Source: Paraburkholderia solisilvae (GTDB lineage: Bacteria; Pseudomonadota; Gammaproteobacteria; Burkholderiales; Burkholderiaceae). Taken from it: DNA of 64,000 nucleotides. A program made the position numbers and the translations under genes. The stretch covers positions 62,001-126,000 of the forward strand of contig NZ_CADIKF010000015.1 of assembly GCF_902859875.1 (NCBI RefSeq), read 5' to 3'. The notes beneath the pieces were generated by a model that was not told the DNA's origin, made no database searches, and saw nothing but the letters and a program-made list of their open reading frames with translations. Numbering within the stretch: position 1 is the first letter of the stretch; each line of letters begins with the position of its first letter. Shown here in pieces: positions 43,282 to 53,643 of this stretch.

Positions 43282-43836
43282 ATGAGTCAGTCAGTCGAAA
43301 CCGCCACGCTCGGCGGCGGATGTTTCTGGTGTCTCGAAGCGGTCTACCTTGATGTCGACGGCGTGACGTCGGTGGAGTCGGGTTATGCCGGCGGCCAGGT
43401 CGACCGTCCCTCGTACGAACAGGTGTGCGACGGCGACACCGGCCACGCGGAAGTCGTGAAGGTCGAGTTCGATCCGTCGAAGATCACCTATCGCGAGATT
43501 CTCGACATCTTCTTTGCGATTCACGATCCGACGCAATTGAACCGGCAGGGCAACGACGTCGGCACGCAATACCGGTCGGTGATCTTCACGCACTCCGATG
43601 CGCAGCGCGATACGGCTTTGCAGGCGATTCGCCAGATCGGTGCGCAAGGCATCTACGACGGCCAGATCGTCACGCAGGTATTGCCGCTCAACGGCAATTA
43701 CTGGCCGGCCGAAGCCTATCATCAGAACTATTTCGCACAGCATCCGAATCAGGGCTATTGCTCGTTCGTCGTCGCGCCGAAGGTCGCGAAGTTCCGGCAG
43801 AAGTTCGCGCACCGGATCCGAAGCAGCCGGGTGTGA
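43282..43836 (+). CDS. msrA: Peptide methionine sulfoxide reductase A
   Basis: 184-residue enzyme that reduces methionine S-sulfoxide. The catalytic motif is GGGCFWC (nucleophile Cys14, second Cys17), followed by SGYAGGQVDRPSYEQVCDGDTGHAEVVKV, FFAIHDPTQLNRQGNDVGTQYRS and a C-terminal resolving cysteine in NQGYCSFVV. Start ATG 43282 has AATAGGAGCGAGC upstream; the longer frame is not used. Monocistronic, divergent from the flavin reductase. Confidence 0.96.
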   Translation: MSQSVETATLGGGCFWCLEAVYLDVDGVTSVESGYAGGQVDRPSYEQVCDGDTGHAEVVKVEFDPSKITYREILDIFFAIHDPTQLNRQGNDVGTQYRSVIFTHSDAQRDTALQAIRQIGAQGIYDGQIVTQVLPLNGNYWPAEAYHQNYFAQHPNQGYCSFVVAPKVAKFRQKFAHRIRSSRV

Positions 43837-43931
43837 GCAAGGCGGCGGCGCGTCGCGTGATAACGGCCGCCGCGATCGATGTTGTGCTGATCGATTTCCT
43901 TGATGCTTCGTGCTTCGTTCAAGCAGCCGGA

Positions 43932-45236
43932 TCACGCCGGTTGCACGGCGCTTTCCTCCCGCAGCCGCACACACGCGGCTGCGATCTCGCGTGCAAGCTG
44001 CACGCAACTGAGCGGCGCCGAGCCTTCCGCCTTGTTGTTCACCGCGATCAGCACCGGCTGCCCAGCAATCGCGTAACGGGCCGCGAGCTCGGCAAGCGCG
44101 GTGCGAGTAGCCGGGTCTTCGTCGACAAGCTTGTCGAACGGATCGTATTTCGCCTTCGCCTGTTCGTATTTGAAACCGCTGTGCAGGCTCCACCGCACGA
44201 TCAGCGGGCCGGCCGGCGCGTCGTCCAGCAGCGCAAGTGCGGCTGCCTGCCGCAGCGGGTCGGGCATCCGCGCGTGCAGGCCGACGCAATAGCGCACGCC
44301 GGCGGCCTTCAGCATGCGGATGAAGCGTGGCGTCAGCAGGCACGCGTCGCGAATTTCGACTGCGTAGCAAGGGCCTTCGGGTAGCGTGGGCAGCGCGGCG
44401 AAAAAGGCGGCAAGCCGGTCGATCAATGCGGCCGGCTCCGCGAGCAGCGTGTCGGGCAGCGGCGAGAACTGGAACACGAGCGCGCCCGCTTTCGCGCCGA
44501 GCCCGTCGAGACACGGTCGCACGAATTCATCGGTGGCGAGCTGCGCATTCAGAAAACACGGGTTCGGCGAAACCGGCTCGCCGCGTTCCGCGCGCACGGT
44601 CGCGTCGGTCACGAGCGCCGGCGCTTTCACGATAAATCTGAAATGCTCGGGCACCTGTTGCGCGTAGCGCAGGTATTCGGCGAGCGTGAGCGGCTTGTAG
44701 AACGAACGGTCGATGCTGACCGTGCGCAGCAACGGATGCGCGCCATACGCGCTCAGCCCATCGCGCGACAATTTGCTGTTGCTGTAGTCATCGCCGTAGA
44801 CGATGTCGCGCCAGCCGGGAAACGACCACGTCGACGTGCCGAGGTGCACGTGCGGCGGCAGCGTCTGCGCAATCGCGACGACTTCGGGGTTCGGCACGGC
44901 GGCGAGCACGCCCTTCGAAGCGCGGCGCTTTCCGGGCGCCGGCGCGGCAGACGCCGGTTCGCCGTGCGTCGTCGCGGATGGCGCCGGCGCCGCTTCGTTT
45001 GCCTGCCGGTTTGCTTCGCGTCCCGTTTCGGCTTCCCACAGCGAAGCCGCCGCGTCGTTGCGCGGCCGGGCTGTGCGGGGAGCGGCGCTAACGGCCGAAG
45101 CGCTTGCGGAGGTTGCGCCTTGATCCGCGGAAGACGGCGGCGGTGTAGCGTCAGCGGATGGTTCGTCCACCGGCTGGCCGAACATGTCGAGTTGCCCGGC
45201 TGGCGCGTTGTCGTTGCGGGCGCGGCGCGCTTCCAT
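43932..45236 (-). CDS. DUF72 domain protein with a disordered N-terminal extension
   Basis: 434 residues. From about 125 it matches the DUF72 TIM-barrel family (HVHLGTSTWSFPGWRDIVY, LLRTVSIDRSFYKPLT, FRFIVKAPALVTDATV, GALVFQFSPLP, YAVEIRD, and a late PVLIAVNNKAEGSAPLSC). The function is unknown; the fold has phosphatase- or nuclease-like metal barrels as relatives. The first 125 residues (MEARRARNDNAPAGQLDMFGQPVDE, then Ala/Pro/Ser/Thr-rich) are an extension; QLDMFG resembles a short DNA sliding-clamp binding motif (Q-L-D-M-F). Confidence 0.85.
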   Translation of the reverse strand: MEARRARNDNAPAGQLDMFGQPVDEPSADATPPPSSADQGATSASASAVSAAPRTARPRNDAAASLWEAETGREANRQANEAAPAPSATTHGEPASAAPAPGKRRASKGVLAAVPNPEVVAIAQTLPPHVHLGTSTWSFPGWRDIVYGDDYSNSKLSRDGLSAYGAHPLLRTVSIDRSFYKPLTLAEYLRYAQQVPEHFRFIVKAPALVTDATVRAERGEPVSPNPCFLNAQLATDEFVRPCLDGLGAKAGALVFQFSPLPDTLLAEPAALIDRLAAFFAALPTLPEGPCYAVEIRDACLLTPRFIRMLKAAGVRYCVGLHARMPDPLRQAAALALLDDAPAGPLIVRWSLHSGFKYEQAKAKYDPFDKLVDEDPATRTALAELAARYAIAGQPVLIAVNNKAEGSAPLSCVQLAREIAAACVRLREESAVQPA

Positions 45237-45355
45237 CGATTCCTTTGCGTTTCATGCAGGCGCCGGAGCGCGTCTGCGACGCGTCCGGCGCGTAGTGCTT
45301 TCCATCGGGCTCAACTAGCGGGCTCACCCATCGGGCTCACCCACCTGGCGGCATA

Positions 45356-46573
45356 TTAGAGCGGCGTGTCGTACATATACCGGCGCGACCATGGCAGCGT
45401 CGTTGCGCTGCGGCCGGCGCGGCGGCACACCACCTGGTAGATCGACACGTCGTCGTGTTCGAACGCGTACGAACAGCCGGCGAGATACACGCGCCAGATG
45501 CGGAACTTCTCGTCGTCGACGAGCTTTTTCGCCTGGTCGGCCTTCGCCTCGAACTTCTCGGTCCAGAGGTCGAGCGTACGCGCATAGTGACGGCGCAGGC
45601 TTTCGATGTCGATCGCCTCGATGCCGCCGCGCTGCATCGCTTCGAGCACGAGCGCGATATGCGGCAATTCGCCGTCCGGGAACACATAGCGGTCGATAAA
45701 CTCGCCGCCGCCGAGCGCCGTTTCGCCGCTGTCGGCATCGCTCGACGTGATGCCGTGATTCATCGCCACGCCGTCTTCGGCGAGCAGATCGTGAATCTTC
45801 CGGAAATACGCCGGCAGGTTCTTGCGGCCGACGTGCTCGAACATACCGACGCTCGTGATCCGGTCGAACTGGCCGTCGAGGTCGCGATAGTCCTGCAGAC
45901 GGACCTCGATGCGGTCCGACAGGCCCGCCGCCTTGACGCGTTCGGTGGCGAGATCGAACTGGTTCTGCGACAGCGTGACGCCGACGCACTGCGCGCCGAA
46001 TTTCTGCGCCGCGCGCAGCATCAGCGCGCCCCAGCCGCAGCCGATGTCGAGCAGGCGCTGCCCGGGTTGCAGCTCGATCTTGCGCAGGATGTGGTCGATC
46101 TTCTTCAGCTGCGCGGTGGCGAGGTCTTCATCGCCGTTCTCGAAGTACGCGCACGAGTACACCATGTTCTCGTCGAGCCACAGCTTGTAGAACTCGTTGG
46201 ATACGTCGTAGTGGTACTGGATCGCTTTCTTGTCCGACGCCTTCGAGTGATTGAAGTAGCGCGCCACGCGCGCGAGCTTGCTCGTGTTGTTCTTGACCGT
46301 GCTGCGCGCCAGCGAGTAGCCGATGTTGATCACATCGGAGAGCTTGCCCTCGATGTCGATCTTGCCCTTCACATAAGCTTCGCCGAGATTGTCGAGGCTC
46401 GGGTCGAGCAGCAGCCGCATCGCCGATGCTGTCTTGACCTTCAGCGTGACCTGCGGCTCGGTGAACTGGCCGAAATCGTGTTTCTGACCATCCCATAGCA
46501 CGAGACGGGCGGGCAGATTCGATTGCGTCCGTACTTCGTCGACCCATTGCGCCAGCTTTTTCTCCCAGAACAT
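45356..46573 (-). CDS. Cyclopropane-fatty-acyl-phospholipid synthase family methyltransferase
   Basis: 405 residues from ATG 46573 (MFWEKKLAQWVDEVRTQS), with CGGAGAGATCG upstream. The N-terminal lipid-binding region has SLDNLGEAYVKGKIDIEG; the SAM-binding domain shows AIQYHYDVSNEFYKLWLDENMVYSCAYF, LLDIGCGWGALMLRAAQKFG and VGMFEHVGRKNLPAYF, and the C-terminus has WRVYLAGCSYAFEHDDVSIYQVV. It would methylenate unsaturated acyl chains of membrane phospholipids; some relatives have other lipid methylation roles. Monocistronic. Confidence 0.93.
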   Translation of the reverse strand: MFWEKKLAQWVDEVRTQSNLPARLVLWDGQKHDFGQFTEPQVTLKVKTASAMRLLLDPSLDNLGEAYVKGKIDIEGKLSDVINIGYSLARSTVKNNTSKLARVARYFNHSKASDKKAIQYHYDVSNEFYKLWLDENMVYSCAYFENGDEDLATAQLKKIDHILRKIELQPGQRLLDIGCGWGALMLRAAQKFGAQCVGVTLSQNQFDLATERVKAAGLSDRIEVRLQDYRDLDGQFDRITSVGMFEHVGRKNLPAYFRKIHDLLAEDGVAMNHGITSSDADSGETALGGGEFIDRYVFPDGELPHIALVLEAMQRGGIEAIDIESLRRHYARTLDLWTEKFEAKADQAKKLVDDEKFRIWRVYLAGCSYAFEHDDVSIYQVVCRRAGRSATTLPWSRRYMYDTPL

Positions 46574-46733
46574 TCGATCTCTCCGTATCCAATGAATCAA
46601 AAGCAAAGCCTGACGAATCGGCCTGCGCCCGCGGGTGCCGTGCAGCTTGCGCGGTGGTGAGCACGATCCGTTCGGCGTATGCGGCCCGACCGCGACCGCG
46701 CCCCTTGCCGGTATTGCCGGTGTTACCGCTGGA

Positions 46734-47372
<639 letters not shown>

Positions 47373-47663
47373 GTTGTTATGCAAGCGCTACAGTGGAGTC
47401 AGTATAGCGAAGGACGCATTTTTTTGTGGCTGGTCAGATCAACCGCCGTGTACATCGTGACGTGAGAATCGCGTGCCGGCGTGTGCGACTGGACGCGTAA
47501 CGGGAGCGCGGCAGGACGACGGCCGGAATCGGTCGCCGCGCGATCAGGCAAAATGGAGGCCTCGCCCGTCCGGTGCGGCGATCCATACCGTGCTTCGCGC
47601 CGCTGTTCGCGCCACGGTTCGCACCATTCTTCGCACCACTGTTTGCCCGATATCAAGCCGATC

Positions 47664-48530
47664 ATGTCAGCCTCTCACGTTGCCGCGCCTGTCGATGTTA
47701 CTACCAGCCACACGGGGAATGAAGCCGATCGCGCGCGGCGCTTCGGCGGTGTGGCGCGGCTGTACGGTCCGGCCGCGCTCGCCGCGTTCGAGCGCGCGCA
47801 TGTCGCGGTGATCGGCATCGGCGGCGTGGGTTCGTGGGCGGTCGAGGCGCTTGCGCGCAGCGCGATCGGCACGCTCACGCTGATCGATCTCGACAACGTC
47901 GCCGAAAGCAATACGAACCGGCAGATTCATGCGCTCGACGGCAACTACGGCAAGCCGAAGGTCGATGCGATGGCCGAACGCATTGCGCTGATCGACCCGC
48001 AGTGCGATGTGCGCGTCATCGAAGACTTTATCGAGCCGGACAATTTCGGCACGCTGCTGGGCGGCGGCTTCGATTTCGTGATCGATGCGATCGATAGCGT
48101 GCGCACGAAAACCGCGCTGATCGCATGGTGCGTCGAGCATGGGCAACCGCTTATCACGGTGGGCGGCGCGGGCGGGCAACTCGACCCGACCCGCATTCGC
48201 ATCGACGATCTCGCGCAGACCATTCAGGACCCGCTGCTGTCGAAGGTGCGCGCGCAGTTGCGCAAGCATCATGGCTTTCCGCGCGGACCGAAGGCGAAGT
48301 TCAAGGTGAGCGCCGTCTATTCAGACGAACCGCTGATCTATCCGGAAGCCGCGGTCTGCGATATCGACGAGGAAGCGGGGCACGTCGCGACCTCGCCCGG
48401 ACATGCCGGGCCGGTCGGACTGAATTGCGCGGGGTTTGGCTCGAGCATCTGCGTGACCGCGAGCTTCGGTCTCGCCGCGGTCGCGCATGTGTTGCGCGCG
48501 CTCGCACAACGCGAGCGCGCGTTGACGTGA
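47664..48530 (+). CDS. tcdA: tRNA threonylcarbamoyladenosine dehydratase TcdA
   Basis: 288-residue E1-like (ThiF fold) enzyme that cyclises t6A37 to ct6A in tRNA using ATP. Nucleotide-binding AVIGIGGVGSWAVEALARSAIGTLTLIDLDNVAESNTNRQ, then KPKVDAMAERIALIDPQCDV and the family segment FVIDAIDSVRTKTALIAWC. It ends in an Ala/Leu-rich membrane-like segment (FGLAAVAHVLRAL). The ATG at 47664 begins the family region; the preceding frame is Arg/His-rich and not used. It ends two bases before the convergent thioredoxin-like gene. Confidence 0.93.
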   Translation: MSASHVAAPVDVTTSHTGNEADRARRFGGVARLYGPAALAAFERAHVAVIGIGGVGSWAVEALARSAIGTLTLIDLDNVAESNTNRQIHALDGNYGKPKVDAMAERIALIDPQCDVRVIEDFIEPDNFGTLLGGGFDFVIDAIDSVRTKTALIAWCVEHGQPLITVGGAGGQLDPTRIRIDDLAQTIQDPLLSKVRAQLRKHHGFPRGPKAKFKVSAVYSDEPLIYPEAAVCDIDEEAGHVATSPGHAGPVGLNCAGFGSSICVTASFGLAAVAHVLRALAQRERALT

Positions 48531-48531
48531 C

Positions 48532-49380
48532 TCAGTAAAGGGCGGCGCTCAGCTTGCGCCGCCACTTCGCGACCAGTTCCGGCTGGTGAGCGGCCAGATC
48601 GAACACCGACAGCATCGTCTTGCGGCCGATGTCGTCGCGAAAGGCGCGATCGCGTCGGACGATTTCCAGCAACTGTTCCAATGCGCCTTCGTACTTGTGG
48701 CGCGCGATAAACGCGCTCGCCAGATCGAAGCGTGCGTCGAGATCGTCCGGGTGCTGCGCGACGCTGGCTTCGAGCGCATCGGTCGGCGGCAGGTCGGCTG
48801 CGGCGTCGAGCGCGTCGAGGCGCGTTTTGATTGCGTTGAAGCGCGCATCGATGCCCTGCGTGGTTTTCGGCGACAGCAGCTCGACCTGCTGACGCGCCTC
48901 GTCGACGCGGCTGTCCGCGAGCAGCAGTTCGATCAGGTCCATACGTGCGTCGTCGAAGCCCGGATCGAAAGCGAGCGCTTCCTTAAGGAAATCGTAAGCT
49001 TCGGCGGGCCGGCCTTCCGCGATCGCCGCGGCGGCTTCCGCTCGCGCGGCCTCAGCGCCGTTCGGCACGAGCCGGTCGAGGAACGCGCGCAACTGGCCTT
49101 CGGGCAGCACACCGATGAACTGATCGACCGGCCGGCCATCCGCGAACGCAACGACGTGCGGAATGCTGCGCACCTGGAAGTGCGCGGCCAGCTCCTGGTT
49201 CTCGTCGACGTTCACCTTCACCAGCTTCCATTTGCCGTCGTATTCGGCTTCGAGCTTCTCGAGCATCGGGCTCAAGCTCTTGCACGGCCCGCACCATGGC
49301 GCCCAGAAGTCGACCAGCACGGGCGCGAGCGTCGAGCCGGCGATTACGTCCTTTTCAAAAGTGGCCAGAGTGGTGTCCAT
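48532..49380 (-). CDS. Thioredoxin-like co-chaperone (CnoX/YbbN type)
   Basis: 282 residues. An N-terminal thioredoxin domain with an intact WCGPC active site (29-33, PVLVDFWAPWCGPCKSLSP) and the cis-proline segment VRSIPHVVAF is followed by a C-terminal TPR-like helical domain (PAEAYDFLKEALAFDPGFDDARMDLIELLL; LDARFDLASAFIARHKYEGALEQLLEI). CnoX proteins hold unfolding, oxidised clients for chaperones. E. coli CnoX has an altered active site; the WCGPC here suggests redox activity remains. Confidence 0.92.
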   Translation of the reverse strand: MDTTLATFEKDVIAGSTLAPVLVDFWAPWCGPCKSLSPMLEKLEAEYDGKWKLVKVNVDENQELAAHFQVRSIPHVVAFADGRPVDQFIGVLPEGQLRAFLDRLVPNGAEAARAEAAAAIAEGRPAEAYDFLKEALAFDPGFDDARMDLIELLLADSRVDEARQQVELLSPKTTQGIDARFNAIKTRLDALDAAADLPPTDALEASVAQHPDDLDARFDLASAFIARHKYEGALEQLLEIVRRDRAFRDDIGRKTMLSVFDLAAHQPELVAKWRRKLSAALY

Positions 49381-49483
49381 CGCATCCTCGTGATCAAACG
49401 TGTCGGCGGGTTAATTGAGGGCAGGAAGCATCAATTCAATATAGCAACGGCAAGCAAGCGCCTTGCCTCGCCCGCATCGGCGG

Positions 49484-50365
49484 TCAGCCCGGCTTGCGCT
49501 CCGGCAGCGGAATCCATTCGGTTTCGCCGGGCACCTGGCCCATTTCCTGATTCGTCCAGGCGATTTTTGCGCGCTCGATTTTCTCGCGCGAACTCGCGAC
49601 GAAATTCCATTCGATGAAGCGTTCGCCCTCGAGTTTTTCGCCGCCGAGCAGCATCACCGTTGCGCCGCTGCGGCTCGCGAGCGTCGCCGTTTCGCCGGGC
49701 GTGAGCACGGCCATCTGCTCGGCCTCGAGCGGCGTGCCGTCGATCGACAGGTCGCCTTCGACCAGATAGACGCCGCGTTCGTCGTGCTCGGGTTCGAGCG
49801 CGATTGCGCTGTCCGGCGTGAACTGCGCGGCAACATACAGCGTGCCGGAGAAGGTGCGGGCGGGCGATGCATGGCCGAACGCGCTGCCGGCGATCACGCG
49901 CAGCGTGACGCCGTTGCGCTCGAACTCCGGCAGCGTGTGGGCCGCGTGATGTTCGAAAGACGGCGCACAGTCTTCGTCGGCGAGCGGCAACGCGACCCAG
50001 GTCTGGATGCCGTGCACGCGCGAGTCGCGCGCGCGTTCGTCGTCGGGGGTGCGCTCCGAGTGAACGATGCCGGACCCGGCGGTCATCCAGTTCACGTCGC
50101 CGGGCACGATCTTCTGCTGCGAGCCGACGCTGTCGCGATGCATGATCGCGCCTTCGAACAGATAGGTGACCGTGGCGAGCCCGATATGCGGGTGCGGGCG
50201 CACGTCGATGCCGACGCCGGCAGGCAGCACCGCCGGCCCCATGTGATCGAAAAAGATAAACGGCCCGATGAGGCGCGCGGCCATCGCGGGCAGCACGCGG
50301 CGCACCGCGAGATTGCCGATGTCGCGCAAATGGGGTTTCAGAACCGCTTTGATCGATGAGGACAT
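49484..50365 (-). CDS. Pirin family protein
   Basis: 293-residue bicupin. N-terminal metal ligands are intact: His58 and His60 (RPHPHIGLATVTY), His102 and Glu104 (GSGIVHSERTP). The C-terminal cupin is present from about residue 175. Bacterial pirins act as quercetinase-like dioxygenases or as partners of metabolic enzymes; the role here is not shown. Monocistronic, divergent from the EamA transporter, 205 bases between starts. Confidence 0.92.
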   Translation of the reverse strand: MSSSIKAVLKPHLRDIGNLAVRRVLPAMAARLIGPFIFFDHMGPAVLPAGVGIDVRPHPHIGLATVTYLFEGAIMHRDSVGSQQKIVPGDVNWMTAGSGIVHSERTPDDERARDSRVHGIQTWVALPLADEDCAPSFEHHAAHTLPEFERNGVTLRVIAGSAFGHASPARTFSGTLYVAAQFTPDSAIALEPEHDERGVYLVEGDLSIDGTPLEAEQMAVLTPGETATLASRSGATVMLLGGEKLEGERFIEWNFVASSREKIERAKIAWTNQEMGQVPGETEWIPLPERKPG

Positions 50366-50570
50366 GAGTGGACACTCGGACGGTGGGGCGGGATCGTCAT
50401 TCTACTGCCCGAAGGTTGAGGCACGCAGCCATCCCTTGAAGCGGCGGGCCTGGTCGCGTCTGGATGGCGATGCCTGGGGTGTCGCGGCAGCAGGCGCCGC
50501 GCCGAGCGCCGCGCGCTCCGGTAAACTCCGACATCTTCACCTGACCAAACGCAAAAACGGAGACGCGCGA

Positions 50571-51452
50571 ATGTCGCCAAAAGACTTGCTGCTCGCGCTG
50601 GTCGTGGTTGTCGTGTGGGGCGTCAACTTTGTCGTGATCAAAGTCGGCTTGCACGGCGCGCCGCCGATGCTGCTCGGCGCGCTGCGCTTCACGCTGGCCG
50701 CGGTGCCGGCGGCTTTCTTCATCAAACGCCCGCGCGTGCCGTGGTTCTGGCTGATTGCCTATGGCGCGACCATTTCCCTCGGCCAGTTCGCGTTTCTCTT
50801 TTCGGCGATGTATGTCGGTATGCCGGCCGGCCTTGCGTCGCTCGTGCTGCAGGCGCAGGCGTTCTTCACACTGGTGTTTGCGGCGTTGTTCCTGCATGAG
50901 CGGTTTCGCGCGCACAACGTCGCGGGCCTCGTGATCGCGGCAATCGGTCTCGCGGTGATCGGCATGCAAGGCGGCCACGCGATGACGCTGACCGGTTTCG
51001 TCCTGACGCTATGCGCAGCCGCGATGTGGGCGCTCGGCAATGTCGTCACGAAGAAGGTGGGGAAAGTGGACCTCGTCGCGCTTGTCGTATGGGGCAGCCT
51101 GATTCCGCCGGTGCCGTTTTTTCTGCTGTCGTACTGGCTCGAAGGACCGCGGCGGATGGTCGATGCGCTGTCGACCATCGGCGTGAATTCGATACTGGCG
51201 ATCGTCTATCTCGCGTTTGTCGCGACGCTGCTTGGCTACAGTTTGTGGAGCCGTCTGCTGTCGCGTTATCCGGCCAGTCAGGTCGCGCCGTTCTCGCTGC
51301 TGGTGCCGATCGTCGGTCTGGCGTCCGCGGCGATGCTGCTCGACGAACAGCTGTCGGCTGCGGAAATCGCGGGTGCGGTTGTGGTGATGGCGGGGCTTGC
51401 GGTGAATGTGTTCGGCGGGTGGGTTATCCAGCGGCTTGCGCCGGCGCGTTAG
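50571..51452 (+). CDS. EamA-family (DMT) metabolite exporter
   Basis: 293-residue drug/metabolite transporter with ten hydrophobic helices in two EamA repeats (MSPKDLLLALVVVVVWGVNFVVIKVGL to about 140; MTLTGFVLTLCAAAMWALGNVVTKKVG onward). The VWGVNFVVIK N-terminus and SQVAPFSLLVPIVGLASAAMLLDEQLS are typical of YdcZ/YdeD-like exporters of amino acids or cysteine derivatives. ATG 50571 has CGGAGACGCG upstream. Substrate unknown. Confidence 0.92.
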   Translation: MSPKDLLLALVVVVVWGVNFVVIKVGLHGAPPMLLGALRFTLAAVPAAFFIKRPRVPWFWLIAYGATISLGQFAFLFSAMYVGMPAGLASLVLQAQAFFTLVFAALFLHERFRAHNVAGLVIAAIGLAVIGMQGGHAMTLTGFVLTLCAAAMWALGNVVTKKVGKVDLVALVVWGSLIPPVPFFLLSYWLEGPRRMVDALSTIGVNSILAIVYLAFVATLLGYSLWSRLLSRYPASQVAPFSLLVPIVGLASAAMLLDEQLSAAEIAGAVVVMAGLAVNVFGGWVIQRLAPAR

Positions 51453-51518
51453 TTGGCCAACCGCGTCGGCCAACCGCACCTGCAGCGCGCGGACAGCGCG
51501 GCATGCGCCGCCCGGCCT

Positions 51519-53093
51519 TCAGGTCATCCGGCTCTTCGCGAGCGGCGGATTCGCCGCGAAATAATGCTTGATGCCGTTCATGATCGCGGTCGCCATCCGG
51601 TCGCGATACGCGTCGTCATTCAGACGCCGCTCCTCGTCCGGGTTGCTGATGAACGCGGTCTCGACGAGGATCGACGGGATATCCGGCGCCTTCAGCACCG
51701 CAAACCCCGCCTGCTCGACCGAGCCCTTGTGCAGCTTGTTGACCTCGCCGACTTCCTTCAGCACGAAATTGCCGTACCGCATCGAATCGCGAATCTGCGC
51801 GGTGGTCGACATATCGAATAGCGCGCGGTTCACCGCCGCATCGGCCGACTTGATGTTGATGCCGCCGATCTGGTCCGACGAGTTCTCCTTGTTCGCCATC
51901 CAGCGCGCCGCCGCGCTCGAAGCGCCGTGCTCCGACAGCGCAAACACCGATGAGCCGCTGGCTTCGGGCGTCGTGAACGCATCGGCGTGGATCGACACGA
52001 AGAGGTCGGCGCCGACGCGCCGCGCCTTCTGCACGCGCACGTTGAGCGGCACGAAGAAGTCCGCGTCGCGCGTCATCATCGAGCGCATGTTCGGCTGCGC
52101 GTCGATCTTCGCGCGCAGCTTCTTCGCGATATCGAGCGCGACGTGCTTTTCATAGGTGCCGCTGCCGCCGATCGCACCCGGGTCTTCGCCGCCGTGGCCC
52201 GGATCGATCGCGACGGTCAGCAGCCGCACCGTGTTGCTCTTGCCCTTCGGCGTGGTGAATGCGTAGTTGTCGCTGTCGTCCGAATCGGCGTCGCCGTCGT
52301 CGTTGTGCGCAAGTGCCGCAGGCGGCTGCGCCGGCTTCGCGGACGGGCGCGGCGTAGGCGCAGCATTCGCGCGTGCCTGCGTCTGCGCGCGCGATTGAGC
52401 GGTTGCGCCCGGCGCCGCGGATGGCCCCGCAGGCGCGGGCGTATCGGTTTGCGCGTACTTCTCGAAGAACGCATCGCTGTTGTCGGCGTTGGCGGGCGGC
52501 GCTGACGGGCCGTTGAGCGTCGCGTTCGGCGGCGCGCTTTGCTCCTGCAGACGCTGCTCCTTGCGCTCGCTCTGCGCGAGCAGGTCCATCAGCGGGTCCG
52601 GCGCGACGGCCGGATACAGATCGAACACGAGCCGGTACTTGTACGAACCGACCGGCGGCAGCGTAAATACTTGCGGCTTCACCGAGCCTTTCAGGTCGAA
52701 CACCATCCGCACGACATGCGGCTGATACTGCCCGACCCGCACCGATTGAATCTGCGGATCGTTCGGCGTGATCTTCGATACGAGGTCTTTCAGCGCCTGG
52801 TCGAGATCGAGGCCGTTCAGATCCACCACGAGCCGGTCCGGACTCTGCAGCAGTTGCTGGTTGTTCTGCAGCGGCTGGTCGGATTCGATCGTGACGCGCG
52901 TGTAGTCGCGCGCCGGCCATACGCGCACGCCGAGCACGGAGCTGGCAAACGCGAGGCGCGGCACCGACACGCTGAGGCCGAGTACGAGGGTCGACGCGCC
53001 GGCACGCAGAATCTGGCGGCGCCGCCAGTTGTGCGATGCGGTGGCGGCGGATTCGATCGAGCGGAACGGTTTGATCAACATCTTTCGAGACAT
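51519..53093 (-). CDS. amiC: N-acetylmuramoyl-L-alanine amidase, AmiC type
   Basis: 524 residues. A twin-arginine signal (HNWRRRQILRAGASTLVLGLSV, about 22-50) exports the folded enzyme to the periplasm. An AMIN domain (about 52-165) binds peptidoglycan. A long Ala/Pro/Gln/Ser-rich linker (190-300) leads to the zinc amidase_3 domain (IDPGHGGEDPGAIG; SIHADAFTTPEA; ILVETAFISNPDEE), which cuts septal peptidoglycan. The start ATG 53093 lies inside the end of tsaE, so the two are co-transcribed. The linker is longer than in E. coli AmiC. Confidence 0.94.
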   Translation of the reverse strand: MSRKMLIKPFRSIESAATASHNWRRRQILRAGASTLVLGLSVSVPRLAFASSVLGVRVWPARDYTRVTIESDQPLQNNQQLLQSPDRLVVDLNGLDLDQALKDLVSKITPNDPQIQSVRVGQYQPHVVRMVFDLKGSVKPQVFTLPPVGSYKYRLVFDLYPAVAPDPLMDLLAQSERKEQRLQEQSAPPNATLNGPSAPPANADNSDAFFEKYAQTDTPAPAGPSAAPGATAQSRAQTQARANAAPTPRPSAKPAQPPAALAHNDDGDADSDDSDNYAFTTPKGKSNTVRLLTVAIDPGHGGEDPGAIGGSGTYEKHVALDIAKKLRAKIDAQPNMRSMMTRDADFFVPLNVRVQKARRVGADLFVSIHADAFTTPEASGSSVFALSEHGASSAAARWMANKENSSDQIGGINIKSADAAVNRALFDMSTTAQIRDSMRYGNFVLKEVGEVNKLHKGSVEQAGFAVLKAPDIPSILVETAFISNPDEERRLNDDAYRDRMATAIMNGIKHYFAANPPLAKSRMT

Positions 53094-53626
53094 GCTTTTC
53101 CTGATTCGCTGTACGCCCGGGCGGTCAGCCTGCGCCCCTCGCCGTCGACTTCCAGCGAGAACACGAGATCCGGCACACCCAGTAAAGGTCCCGCACGCTG
53201 CGGCCATTCGATGAGACAGATCGCACCGCTGTCGAAATACTCGCGAAAGCCCGCATCGGCCCATTCGTCCGGATCGTTGAACCGGTACAGATCGAAGTGA
53301 TAGAGCGCGAGTTCCCCATCGGGTCGCTGCACCGTATAAGGTTCGACGAGCGTATAAGTCGGGCTGCGCACCCGGCCGGCGTGACCGAGCGCGCGCAAGG
53401 TTGCGCGCACGAGCGTGGTCTTGCCGGCGCCGAGGTCGCCGATGAGATGCACCTGCAAACCCTTGAACGCCTGTTTGCCTTTGCGCGGTTCGTCGCGTTC
53501 GGCTTCGAGCGCTCGCGCAAACCGTTCGCCGAACGCCGCGGTGGCGGCTTCGTCCGCGAGCGTGACGGTGCGCTCGAGCAGGACGTCGGCAGCAGGCAGT
53601 ATCGCGTGGTCGGGTTGAACGGGCAT
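53075..53626 (-). CDS. tsaE: tRNA threonylcarbamoyladenosine biosynthesis ATPase TsaE
   Basis: 183-residue P-loop ATPase of the t6A complex: Walker A GDLGAGKTT (63-71), then the TsaE block VRSPTYTLVEPY and LYHFDLYRF. The end overlaps amiC by 19 bases, the conserved tsaE-amiC pairing. The start is ATG 53626 (MPVQPDHAIL); the longer frame upstream is not used. The divergent queG start codon is only 17 bases away. Confidence 0.93.
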   Translation of the reverse strand: MPVQPDHAILPAADVLLERTVTLADEAATAAFGERFARALEAERDEPRKGKQAFKGLQVHLIGDLGAGKTTLVRATLRALGHAGRVRSPTYTLVEPYTVQRPDGELALYHFDLYRFNDPDEWADAGFREYFDSGAICLIEWPQRAGPLLGVPDLVFSLEVDGEGRRLTARAYSESGKACLERC

Positions 53627-53643
53627 TCTCGTAAAATGACGTG

